This document shows positions 1-5,536 of a stretch of DNA of 8,852 bases, piece after piece. The notes below the pieces were generated by a model. The model made no database searches. It was given only the letters and a program-made list of their open reading frames with translations, and had not been told where the DNA came from. The stretch's first letter is position 1; every line of letters starts with the position of its first letter. Origin of the DNA: Nocardioidaceae bacterium (GTDB lineage: Bacteria; Actinomycetota; Actinomycetes; Propionibacteriales; Nocardioidaceae). Location of the stretch: contig JAICRS010000117.1 in NCBI GenBank assembly GCA_025966335.1, forward strand, positions 1 to 8,852, given 5' to 3'. Made by a program: the position numbers and the translations under genes.

Positions 1-2
1 CC

Positions 3-299
3 CAGGCCGGCGTACGACGGCCGCTCGTTCTCCGAGAGGCGGTGCTTGAGGTCGGCAACCTGCTTCTCGAGGCCCTTGATCCGCTGCTTGGCGTCCTCGA
101 GGCTGGCTGCCAGCCCCGCCTTCTCGCCGGCCAGCGTGTGCATCTGCTTGTCGACCGCCGCCTGGTCGTAGCCACCGCGGCGGACCACGGGGAAGGACTC
201 GCGCGACGCGCCGGTGGCAGGGATGACCTGCGTGGCGTCGTCGTTGCCGCGGTTGGACGGACCCTCGTCGAAGATGGACAGACCTGGTCGCTCGCTCAT
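3..299 (-). CDS. FilP/DivIVA-like coiled-coil protein, N-terminal fragment
   Basis: The first 99 codons of a minus-strand gene that runs off the left edge. It begins with ATG at 299, preceded by a GAGGG Shine-Dalgarno (307-311) seven bases upstream. After a polar, probably disordered head of about 35 residues comes a DivIVA-type start motif (VVRRGGYDQAAVD, about residues 38-50). An Ala/Lys/Glu/Leu-rich stretch with heptad spacing follows to about residue 92, then a PSYAGLG motif at the truncated end. From memory, this order (RGYD-like motif, coiled coil, PSYAGLG) is that of Streptomyces FilP and related 'cellulose-binding' or DivIVA-domain proteins, which form polar cytoskeletal assemblies. 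Whether it is FilP, Scy or another DivIVA relative cannot be decided from the N-terminus. It lies 138 bases downstream of ccr on the same strand, with no clear terminator between them. Confidence 0.8.
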   Translation of the reverse strand, partial: MSERPGLSIFDEGPSNRGNDDATQVIPATGASRESFPVVRRGGYDQAAVDKQMHTLAGEKAGLAASLEDAKQRIKGLEKQVADLKHRLSENERPSYAGL

Positions 300-437
300 C
301 CGAAATCCCTCACTTCGTCGCCTTCGTTGCAGCCTAGGACGCGGTCGCGGAACCCGGTCCCCGCGACGCCTGTAGCCAGTCCTCAGTGTCCCCGATGAGC
401 AGGGGGAAACGCACAATGCTGCGTGTGTCGCGGCGAA

Positions 438-1775
438 TTACCGGTTGCGGAAACGGTTGATCGCCTCGAGGTGCTCGGCGCGCATCTCCTGGTTGCGGAC
501 GCCGAGACCCTCCTCCGGGGCGAGGGTGAGCACGCCGACCTTGCCCTGGTGCTGGTTCTTGTGCACCTCGTAGGCCGCCTGGCCCACCTCGTCGATCGGG
601 TACGCCCGCGACAGCGTCGGGTGGACCTGGCCCTTGGCGATGAGCCGGTTCGCCTCCCACGCCTCGCGGTAGTTCGCGAAGTGCGAGCCGACGATGCGCT
701 TCAGGCTCATCCAGAGGTAGCGGTTGTCGTACTGGTGCATGTAGCCGCTGGTGGAGGCACAGGTGACGATCGTGCCGCCCTTGCGTGCGGCGAACACCGA
801 GGCGCCGAAGGTCTCCCGGCCCGGGTGCTCGAACACGATGTCGGGGTCCTCGCCGCCGGTGAGCTCACGGATCCGCTTGCCGAACCGCTTCCACTCCTTG
901 GGGTCCTGCGTGTTCTCGTCCTTCCAGAACCGGTAGTCCTCCTCGCTGCGGTTGATGATCAGCTCCGCGCCCATCGACCGGCAGATGTCGGCCTTGTCCG
1001 CGGAGGACACCACGCAGATCGGGGTCGCGCCGCCGTTGAGCGCGAACTGGGTGGCGTAGCCGCCGAGCCCGCCGCTGGCGCCCCAGATCAGCACGTTGTC
1101 GCCCTGCTTCATCCCGGCGCCGTTGCGGCTGACCAGCTGCCGGTAGGCGGTGGAGTTCACCAGCCCGGGGCTGGCCGCCTCCTCCCACGTGAGGTGGGCC
1201 GGCTTGGGCATCAGCTGGTTGGACTTGACCAGGGCGATCTCGGCGAGACCGCCGAAGTTGGTCTCGAAGCCCCAGATCCGCTGCTCCGGGTCGAGCATCG
1301 TGTCGTTGTGGCCGTCCGGGCTCTCGAGCTCCACCGACAGGCAGTGCGCGACCACCTCCGCGCCCGGCTGCCAGGTGTGCACGCCGGGACCGGTCTTGAG
1401 CACCACGCCGGCCAGGTCGGAGCCGACCACGTGGTAGGGCAGGTCGTGCCGCTTGGACAGCGGCGACATCCGGCCGTAGCGCTCGAGGAACCCGAAGGTC
1501 GAGACCGGCTCGAAGATCGAGGTCCACACGGTGTTGTAGTTGATCGCGCTGGCCATCACCGCGACGTAGGCCTCACCCGGCCCGAGCTCGGGCAGCGGTA
1601 CCTCCTCCACGTGCAGCGACTTGCGCGGGTCCTTGTCGCGCGACTCGAGACCCTCGAACATGTCGGTCTCGTTCTTGTGCACGGTGACCGCACGGTAGGA
1701 CTCCGGGAGCTCCAGTGCGGCGTACTCCTCGGCGGTGGTGTCGTCGGCGAGGATGGCTTCGAGGATCTTCTTCAC
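438..1775 (-). CDS. ccr: Crotonyl-CoA carboxylase/reductase
   Basis: A full-length (445 aa) medium-chain dehydrogenase/reductase enzyme that reductively carboxylates crotonyl-CoA to (2S)-ethylmalonyl-CoA using NADPH and CO2. This is the key step of the ethylmalonyl-CoA pathway and a source of polyketide extender units. The start is GTG at 1775, with AGGAG (1782-1786) six bases upstream. The four residues known to hold CO2 in the Kitasatospora enzyme fall at the same numbers here: Asn81, Phe170, Glu171 and His365. The nucleotide-binding glycine motif GASGGLGGY lies at 232-240. The insertion around 280-300 and the C-terminal segment are also typical of Ccr and absent from plain alcohol dehydrogenases. 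The gene lies 84 bases downstream of mce on the same strand and has its own promoter. The identification is secure; the in vivo role (acetate assimilation or extender-unit supply) is inference. Confidence 0.97.
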   Translation of the reverse strand: MKKILEAILADDTTAEEYAALELPESYRAVTVHKNETDMFEGLESRDKDPRKSLHVEEVPLPELGPGEAYVAVMASAINYNTVWTSIFEPVSTFGFLERYGRMSPLSKRHDLPYHVVGSDLAGVVLKTGPGVHTWQPGAEVVAHCLSVELESPDGHNDTMLDPEQRIWGFETNFGGLAEIALVKSNQLMPKPAHLTWEEAASPGLVNSTAYRQLVSRNGAGMKQGDNVLIWGASGGLGGYATQFALNGGATPICVVSSADKADICRSMGAELIINRSEEDYRFWKDENTQDPKEWKRFGKRIRELTGGEDPDIVFEHPGRETFGASVFAARKGGTIVTCASTSGYMHQYDNRYLWMSLKRIVGSHFANYREAWEANRLIAKGQVHPTLSRAYPIDEVGQAAYEVHKNQHQGKVGVLTLAPEEGLGVRNQEMRAEHLEAINRFRNR

Positions 1776-1818
1776 GAGGAACTCCTGGGTTGTGGCGGCC
1801 CGATGACTGTGTCGGCGG

Positions 1819-1848
1819 AATCTACCGACGGGTAACCGGCGGTGTCAG
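1819..1848 (-). promoter_or_regulatory. Promoter of ccr (sigma-70-type)
   Basis: Read on the minus strand, a -35 box CTGACA (1843-1848, 5/6 match to TTGACA) is separated by 18 bases from a -10 box TAGATT (1819-1824, 4/6 match to TATAAT and fitting the actinobacterial TANNNT pattern). Transcription would start near 1812, giving a leader of about 36 bases before the GTG of ccr. It sits in the 84-base gap between mce and ccr, so ccr can be transcribed independently of mce. This is the best promoter match I found in the window. Confidence 0.65.
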
Positions 1849-1859
1849 CCGGGTGTGAC

Positions 1860-2309
1860 CTAGTTCTCTGAGGATGCGCCCGGTTCCACCAGCTCCACCA
1901 GTACCCCGCCGGCATCCTTCGGGTGGATGAAGTTCACCCGCGAGTTCGACGTGCCGCGGCGCGGGGCGTCGTACAGCAGCCGGAGGCCCCGCTCCCGCAG
2001 CACCGCGGAGACCTGCTCGACGTCGGTGACCCGGTAGGCCAGCTGCTGGATCCCGGGCCCGGACCGGTCGAGGAACTTCGCGATCGTGGATTCGGGGCCG
2101 AGCGGGGCGAGCAGCTGGATGCACGAGCCGGAGTCGCCGACGCCGACCATCGCCTCGCGCACGCCCTGCTCCGCGTTGGTCTCCTCGTGGAGCAGCCGCA
2201 TCCCGAACGCGTCGCGGTAGAACGCGATCGCCTCGTCCAGGTCGGGAACCGCGATGCCGACGTGGTCGATCGCGACGAACAGGTGCCCGGGGACGTCCAC
2301 TGTGCTCAT
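1860..2309 (-). CDS. mce: Methylmalonyl-/ethylmalonyl-CoA epimerase
   Basis: A 149-residue vicinal-oxygen-chelate (glyoxalase-fold) protein that interconverts the 2R and 2S epimers of methylmalonyl-CoA; homologues also act on ethylmalonyl-CoA, the product of the neighbouring ccr. Two beta-alpha-beta-beta-beta modules can be seen. Expected active-site features are His16 (AIDHVGIAV), the EQGVREAM segment with Glu47, Gln65 (CIQLLAP) and Glu139 (VLVELVEP). The usual His-His of the third metal-ligand site is Gln88-Gln89 (GPGIQQLAYRV); as I recall, mycobacterial epimerases have the same change. The ATG at 2309 is chosen because it gives the family length. Its Shine-Dalgarno is weak (GATGAG). The frame stays open upstream, but without family-like sequence. 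The gene is divergent from the thiolase and followed by ccr. Confidence 0.95.
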   Translation of the reverse strand: MSTVDVPGHLFVAIDHVGIAVPDLDEAIAFYRDAFGMRLLHEETNAEQGVREAMVGVGDSGSCIQLLAPLGPESTIAKFLDRSGPGIQQLAYRVTDVEQVSAVLRERGLRLLYDAPRRGTSNSRVNFIHPKDAGGVLVELVEPGASSEN

Positions 2310-2317
2310 CTGCTCAT

Positions 2318-2329
2318 CGTCGTACGACG
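2318..2329. repeat. 12-bp palindrome in the mce leader
   Basis: CGTCGTACGACG is a perfect self-complementary sequence with no spacer, 9 bases upstream of the mce start codon. Its position would suit an operator or occlusion site for a dimeric regulator. Palindromes of this length are expected by chance in GC-rich DNA, so function is speculative. Confidence 0.3.
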
Positions 2330-2422
2330 GCGGCCCGACCCGCGAGCGACTGTGACCTGTCCGACATCGCGATCGGGGGTCCTGCCCCTCCCTGAACCAC
2401 GCGTTCGTGGGTATCGTCGCAG

Positions 2423-2452
2423 TTGTCGGCGGGTTCGACCCCGCCTTGTCGG
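2423..2452 (+). repeat. GC hairpin flanked by TTGTCGG direct repeats in the thiolase leader
   Basis: GGCGGG (2428-2433) and CCCGCC (2440-2445) form a perfect 6-bp stem with a 6-base loop. The direct repeats TTGTCGG at 2423-2429 and 2446-2452 flank it, the first overlapping the stem's left arm by two bases. The structure ends 25 bases before the thiolase ATG. It could be a leader hairpin or a protein-binding site. No U-tract follows, so it is not a canonical terminator. Confidence 0.4.
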
Positions 2453-2477
2453 TATGCCAGTCGCAGCAGGAGGCGTC

Positions 2478-3668
2478 ATGTCCGGATCCGTAATCGTTGC
2501 CGGTGCTCGAACCCCGATCGGCCGCCTGTTGGGAGGCCTCAAGGACCAGTCCGCGGCCGACCTCGGCGGTGTCGCGATCAAGGGCGCCCTCGAGAAGGCC
2601 GGCATCTCCGGCGACCAGGTCGAGTACGTCATCCTCGGCCAGGTGATCCAGGCCGGCGCCGGGCAGATCACCGCGCGCCAGGCGGCCACCAAGGGCGGCA
2701 TCCCGATGACCGTCCCGTCGATCACGATCAACAAGGTCTGCCTGTCCGGGATCAACGCGATCGCGCTCGCCGACCAGCTGATCCGCGCCGGTGAGCACGA
2801 CATCATCGTCGCCGGCGGCATGGAGTCGATGACCAACGCGCCGCACCTGCTGCCGAAGTCCCGCGAGGGCTTCAAGTACGGCGACACCAAGCTGGTCGAC
2901 TCGATGGCGTACGACGCACTGTGGGACATGTTCACCGAGCAGGCGATGGGCGCGCTCACCGAGACCTGCAACGTCGAGGGGGCCTGCCTGACCCGCGAGG
3001 AGCAGGACGAGTTCGCCGCGCTGTCCCACCAGCGGGCCGCGGCCGCCTGGAAGAACGGGCTGTTCGACGACGAGGTGGTCCCGGTCGAGGTGCCCCAGCG
3101 CCGCGGCGACCCGATCGTGGTCTCCCAGGACGAGGGGATCCGTGGCGACACCAGCGCCGAGTCGCTCGGCAAGCTGCGGCCGGCGTTCTCCAAGGACGGC
3201 ACGATCACCGCCGGCTCGTCCTCCCAGATCTCCGACGGTGCCTGCGCGGTGCTGGTGATGAGCAAGGCGAAGGCCGAGGAGCTCGGCATCGAGTGGCTCG
3301 CCGAGATCGGCGCCTCCGGCCAGGTCGCCGGCCCCGACTCCACCCTGCAGATGCAGCCCGCGAACGCGATCCTCAAGGCCTGCGAGAAGGAGGGCATCAA
3401 GCCCACCGACCTCGACCTGGTCGAGATCAACGAGGCGTTCGCCGCGGTCGGGATCGCCTCCTCCCGCGAGCTGGGTCTGTCCGACGACAAGGTCAACGTC
3501 AACGGCGGCGCGATCGCGCTGGGTCACCCGGTGGGCATGTCCGGGGCCCGGATCGCGCTGCACCTCGCCCTCGAGCTCAAGCGCCGCGGCGGTGGCGTCG
3601 GCGCTGCCGCGCTGTGCGGTGGCGGCGGCCAGGGCGACGCCCTCATCGTGCGCGTGCCCAAGGCGTGA
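2478..3668 (+). CDS. Acetyl-CoA acetyltransferase (biosynthetic-type thiolase)
   Basis: A 396-residue thiolase that condenses two acetyl-CoA to acetoacetyl-CoA, the entry to the ethylmalonyl-CoA pathway, or cleaves acetoacetyl-CoA in the reverse direction. Catalytic residues are visible: nucleophile Cys88 (NKVCLSG), the NEAF motif (318-321), His350 (GGAIALGHPVGMSG) and Cys380 (CGGGGQG). Length and motifs fit the tetrameric cytosolic thiolase II family (AtoB/PhaA/FadA-like). The ATG at 2478 is chosen because AGGAGG (2468-2473) lies four bases before it; an in-frame ATG at 2454 has no such site and would add eight non-family residues. The gene is divergent from mce and overlaps the downstream meaB start by four bases. 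Substrate chain length cannot be read with certainty; the acetyl-CoA assignment leans on family resemblance and neighbours. Confidence 0.93.
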   Translation: MSGSVIVAGARTPIGRLLGGLKDQSAADLGGVAIKGALEKAGISGDQVEYVILGQVIQAGAGQITARQAATKGGIPMTVPSITINKVCLSGINAIALADQLIRAGEHDIIVAGGMESMTNAPHLLPKSREGFKYGDTKLVDSMAYDALWDMFTEQAMGALTETCNVEGACLTREEQDEFAALSHQRAAAAWKNGLFDDEVVPVEVPQRRGDPIVVSQDEGIRGDTSAESLGKLRPAFSKDGTITAGSSSQISDGACAVLVMSKAKAEELGIEWLAEIGASGQVAGPDSTLQMQPANAILKACEKEGIKPTDLDLVEINEAFAAVGIASSRELGLSDDKVNVNGGAIALGHPVGMSGARIALHLALELKRRGGGVGAAALCGGGGQGDALIVRVPKA

Positions 3669-4639
3669 CCTCGGCTCGGGGGCGCCGCAACGCGTCGGTC
3701 CCGGACCTCGTCGAGCGGGCGCGCAAGGGCGAGGCCCGCGCCGTGGCCCGGTTGATCTCGCTGGTCGAGGACGCCTCGCCGCTGCTGCGCGAGGTGATGG
3801 CGGGGCTGGCGCCGTACACCGGGCACGCCCAGATCGTCGGCGTGACCGGCTCGCCCGGTGTGGGCAAGTCGACGTCGACGTCCGCGCTGGTCACGGCCCT
3901 GCGGGCCGCCGGCAAACGCGTCGGCGTGCTCGCGGTGGACCCGTCCTCCCCGTTCTCCGGCGGCGCGCTGCTCGGGGACCGGGTCCGGATGCAGGACCAC
4001 GCCACCGACCGCGACGTCTACATCCGGTCGATGGCCTCCCGCGGCCACCTCGGCGGGCTGGCCTGGTCGACGCCGCAGGCGCTGCGGGTGCTCGACGCTG
4101 CCGGCTGCGACGTGGTGCTCGTCGAGACCGTCGGGGTGGGGCAGAGCGAGGTGGAGATCGCCGGGCTGGCCGACACCACGCTGGTGCTGCTCGCGCCCGG
4201 GATGGGCGACGGCATCCAGGCGGCGAAGGCCGGGATCCTCGAGATCGGCGACATCTACGTGGTGAACAAGGCCGACCGGGACGGCGCCGACCAGGTCCGC
4301 CGCGACCTGCGCAACATGATCGCGCTCGCCGAGCGGGACGACGAGGCGTGGAAGCCGCCGATCGTGCAGACCGTCGCGCACACCGGGCAGGGCGTCGACG
4401 AGGTGGTCGAGAAGATCGACGCGCACCGGGCCTGGATGGAGAGCTCCGGTGAGCTCGACCGGAGGCGGGTACGCCGGGCGCGCGACGAGATCGAGGCGAT
4501 CGCGGTGACCGCCCTCCGCGAACGCTGGGGCGACGTGCACGCGCGCACCGAGCTCGACGAGCTCGCCGAACAGGTCGCCGCGGGGGAGTCCGACCCGTAC
4601 CGCGCGTCCGACTCGCTGCTCGACACCTACACGGACTGA
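3665..4639 (+). CDS. meaB: MeaB-type GTPase, chaperone of B12-dependent acyl-CoA mutase
   Basis: A 324-residue G3E-family P-loop GTPase (MeaB/ArgK/MMAA) that gates adenosylcobalamin loading and protects methylmalonyl-CoA or ethylmalonyl-CoA mutase from inactivation. The Walker A motif GSPGVGKST lies at 62-70, the family segment VDPSSPFSGGALLGDRVRM at 91-109, the switch motif ETVGVGQSEVE at 154-164 and the base-recognition motif NKAD at 201-204. A helical C-terminal arm follows, the dimerisation and mutase-contact region in relatives. The start is GTG at 3665, overlapping the thiolase stop as GTGA, so translation is probably coupled; no strong Shine-Dalgarno is present. MeaB genes often sit beside mutase genes, but no mutase is in the window, so the client may be encoded further away. 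The family call is firm; which mutase it serves is not resolved. Confidence 0.93.
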   Translation: MTSARGRRNASVPDLVERARKGEARAVARLISLVEDASPLLREVMAGLAPYTGHAQIVGVTGSPGVGKSTSTSALVTALRAAGKRVGVLAVDPSSPFSGGALLGDRVRMQDHATDRDVYIRSMASRGHLGGLAWSTPQALRVLDAAGCDVVLVETVGVGQSEVEIAGLADTTLVLLAPGMGDGIQAAKAGILEIGDIYVVNKADRDGADQVRRDLRNMIALAERDDEAWKPPIVQTVAHTGQGVDEVVEKIDAHRAWMESSGELDRRRVRRARDEIEAIAVTALRERWGDVHARTELDELAEQVAAGESDPYRASDSLLDTYTD

Positions 4640-4741
4640 CCGCGCGCCTCCCGCACCCGGCGGCGCAACTTTGCTACCAATGACGCTGAGCAGGTGTGGT
4701 TTCGGCCTGCCCACCATGTGCGACTCGGGACGGAGAACACC
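4640..4741 (+). promoter_or_regulatory. Leader upstream of the small-protein/PH-domain pair
   Basis: This 102-base gap separates meaB from the next gene and is less GC-rich around 4667-4685 than its surroundings, as expected for a promoter. I could not find a clear -35/-10 pair; TACCAA at 4675 is only a 3/6 match to the -10 consensus. No terminator with a U-tract follows meaB, so read-through from the thiolase-meaB unit is possible. Confidence 0.3.
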
Positions 4742-4897
4742 ATGCAGAAGCTGTTGGTCGGCGTCGTCGTCGCGTTCGCTGCCTTCTACCTGCTCTCGCA
4801 GCCCGCGGGCGCGGCCGACGCTGTCAAGGGTGCAGCCTCGGCCGTCGGCGTCGCGTTCGAGAGCATCATCGAGTTCATCAGCGCCCTCTTCGCGTAG
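4742..4897 (+). CDS. Small membrane or secreted protein, 51 aa, unknown function
   Basis: I do not recognise a named family. The ATG at 4742 is supported by GGAG (4732-4735) six bases upstream; a longer in-frame start at 4694 lacks this support. The protein opens with Met-Gln-Lys and a hydrophobic run (residues 4-18), then SQPAGAADA, which resembles a signal-peptidase site after Ala24 or Ala25. The remainder is about 26 residues of Ala/Val-rich sequence ending in an amphipathic stretch, ESIIEFISALFA. It could be a single-pass anchor, or a cleaved peptide of about 26 residues that associates with membranes. Only eight bases separate it from the PH-domain gene, so the two are probably one transcript. 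I have an impression of similar small proteins beside PH-domain genes in other actinobacteria, which is unchecked. Confidence 0.75.
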   Translation: MQKLLVGVVVAFAAFYLLSQPAGAADAVKGAASAVGVAFESIIEFISALFA

Positions 4898-4905
4898 GCC
4901 AGGAC

Positions 4906-5433
4906 GTGGCCGGATGGTTGCGGCGGACCTTCGCCGACCCAAAGATCGGCAAGCACCTCCTGCGTGAGGAGGGCGAGGTCATCGTCGACGAGGTCCGGCA
5001 CCACTGGATCGTGTTCGTCAAGCCGTGCCTCGAGGTCGCGCTCGGGCTGGTCTTCCTCTGGTTCTTCCTGTTCACCTCGGTGCAGGCCGCCTGGCTCCCG
5101 TTCCTGGCCGCGAAGATGCTGTTCGCGCACGCCGCGTGGAAGGCGCTCGGCGAGCACATGGACCGGTTCGTGATCACCAACATGCGGGTGTTCCGGGTGC
5201 GCGGCGTGCTGTCCCAGACCCTGGCCACGATGCCGTTGGGCCGGATCCTCGACATCACCGTGGAGAAGCCGTTCAGCGGCCGGATCCTCGGCTACGGGCA
5301 CTTCGTGTTCGAGTCCGCGGCCCAGGAGCAGGGGCTGCGCGACATCCGGTACGTCGGCCGCCCCGACCAGCGGGACCTCGCCATCCAGCGGGTCGTCCAG
5401 CGGTCCGGCCTCCGCGGCCCGCGCGTGAACTGA
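4906..5433 (+). CDS. Membrane protein with bacterial PH domain (bPH2/DUF304-like)
   Basis: A 175-residue protein. A short cytoplasmic head (1-32) is followed by two hydrophobic segments (about 34-56 and 59-78), then a beta-rich domain with the hallmark RFVITNMRVFRVRGVL (87-102). The following IxDITVEKPFSGRILGYGHFVFES segment completes the pattern of bacterial PH-like domains of the YdbS/YdbT type. Such proteins are inner-membrane anchored with the PH domain in the cytoplasm; their biochemical role is mostly unknown. The GTG at 4906 is chosen because AGG (4896-4898), overlapping the previous stop codon, is seven bases upstream and because the family-like sequence begins there. Coupling to the upstream small gene is likely. 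The stop codon is shared with a CRP-like site. Confidence 0.85.
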   Translation: MAGWLRRTFADPKIGKHLLREEGEVIVDEVRHHWIVFVKPCLEVALGLVFLWFFLFTSVQAAWLPFLAAKMLFAHAAWKALGEHMDRFVITNMRVFRVRGVLSQTLATMPLGRILDITVEKPFSGRILGYGHFVFESAAQEQGLRDIRYVGRPDQRDLAIQRVVQRSGLRGPRVN

Positions 5434-5446
5434 GATTCAGATCACA
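5431..5446. promoter_or_regulatory. CRP-type binding site candidate upstream of the ABC operon
   Basis: TGAGATTCAGATCACA matches the CRP/GlxR consensus TGTGA-N6-TCACA at nine of ten positions, with an exact right half. It overlaps the stop of the PH-domain gene and lies about 90 bases before the first ATPase start, a suitable place to control that operon. Actinobacterial CRP proteins use the same core consensus. Binding is not shown. Confidence 0.45.
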
Positions 5447-5474
5447 ATCGCGGCACCTTCTCGCTAAATCGCTT

Positions 5475-5488
5475 GCGGGGCGCCCCGC
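5475..5488. repeat. 14-bp palindrome upstream of the ABC operon
   Basis: GCGGGGCGCCCCGC is perfectly self-complementary with no loop, so it reads better as a dimer-binding site than as a terminator; no T-tract follows. It lies 48 bases before the ATPase ATG. A palindrome of this length is expected about once in a window of this size and base composition, so its meaning rests only on its intergenic position. Confidence 0.3.
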
Positions 5489-5536
5489 TCTGCCGGACCC
5501 TTCGTGAGGAAATCCGCGCGGACGGTGACGGGGAGC

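Larger units (their letters stand above)
2310..2477. promoter_or_regulatory. Divergent control region between mce and the thiolase
   Basis: This 168-base gap must hold the promoters of both divergent units. Seen directly are a 12-bp palindrome in the mce leader (2318-2329), a CRP-like half site TGTGA (2351-2355) whose partner six bases on is only 3/5 correct, a 5-bp inverted repeat CCACG/CGTGG (2397-2410), and a GC hairpin nearer the thiolase start. A plus-strand TATCGT at 2412-2417 fits the TANNNT -10 pattern, but no convincing -35 lies 16-19 bases upstream. That the region is regulatory follows from gene layout; the individual sites are unproven. Confidence 0.5.

Noticed and set aside
401..437. 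Possible terminator after ccr (CCCC/GGGG and ACGCA/TGCGT inverted repeats between about 395 and 426)
   Set aside because: Stems are only four or five base pairs with no following T-tract on the minus strand, so I could not support a terminator.
423..1835. Long plus-strand open frame (470 codons) opposite ccr
   Set aside because: Antisense shadow of ccr. The translation is rich in Arg, Val, His and Gly with no recognisable domain, while the minus strand encodes a complete enzyme with all active-site residues.
2310..3563. Upstream extension of the mce frame toward 3563 on the minus strand
   Set aside because: The extra sequence runs antisense through the thiolase and resembles no epimerase; the start at 2309 gives the family length of about 149 residues.
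4640..4665. Possible terminator after meaB
   Set aside because: The GC-rich arms pair only with a bulge and there is no T-tract; such arms are common by chance at this base composition.
3524..4942. Long minus-strand open frame opposite the thiolase end, meaB and the small gene
   Set aside because: It spans several genes on the other strand and has low-complexity composition typical of GC-rich shadow frames; the plus-strand genes have clear motifs.
5475..5488. The 14-bp palindrome as a rho-independent terminator of the PH-domain gene
   Set aside because: It has no loop and no T-tract. Palindromes of this length are expected about once per window at this composition, so it is listed only as a repeat.
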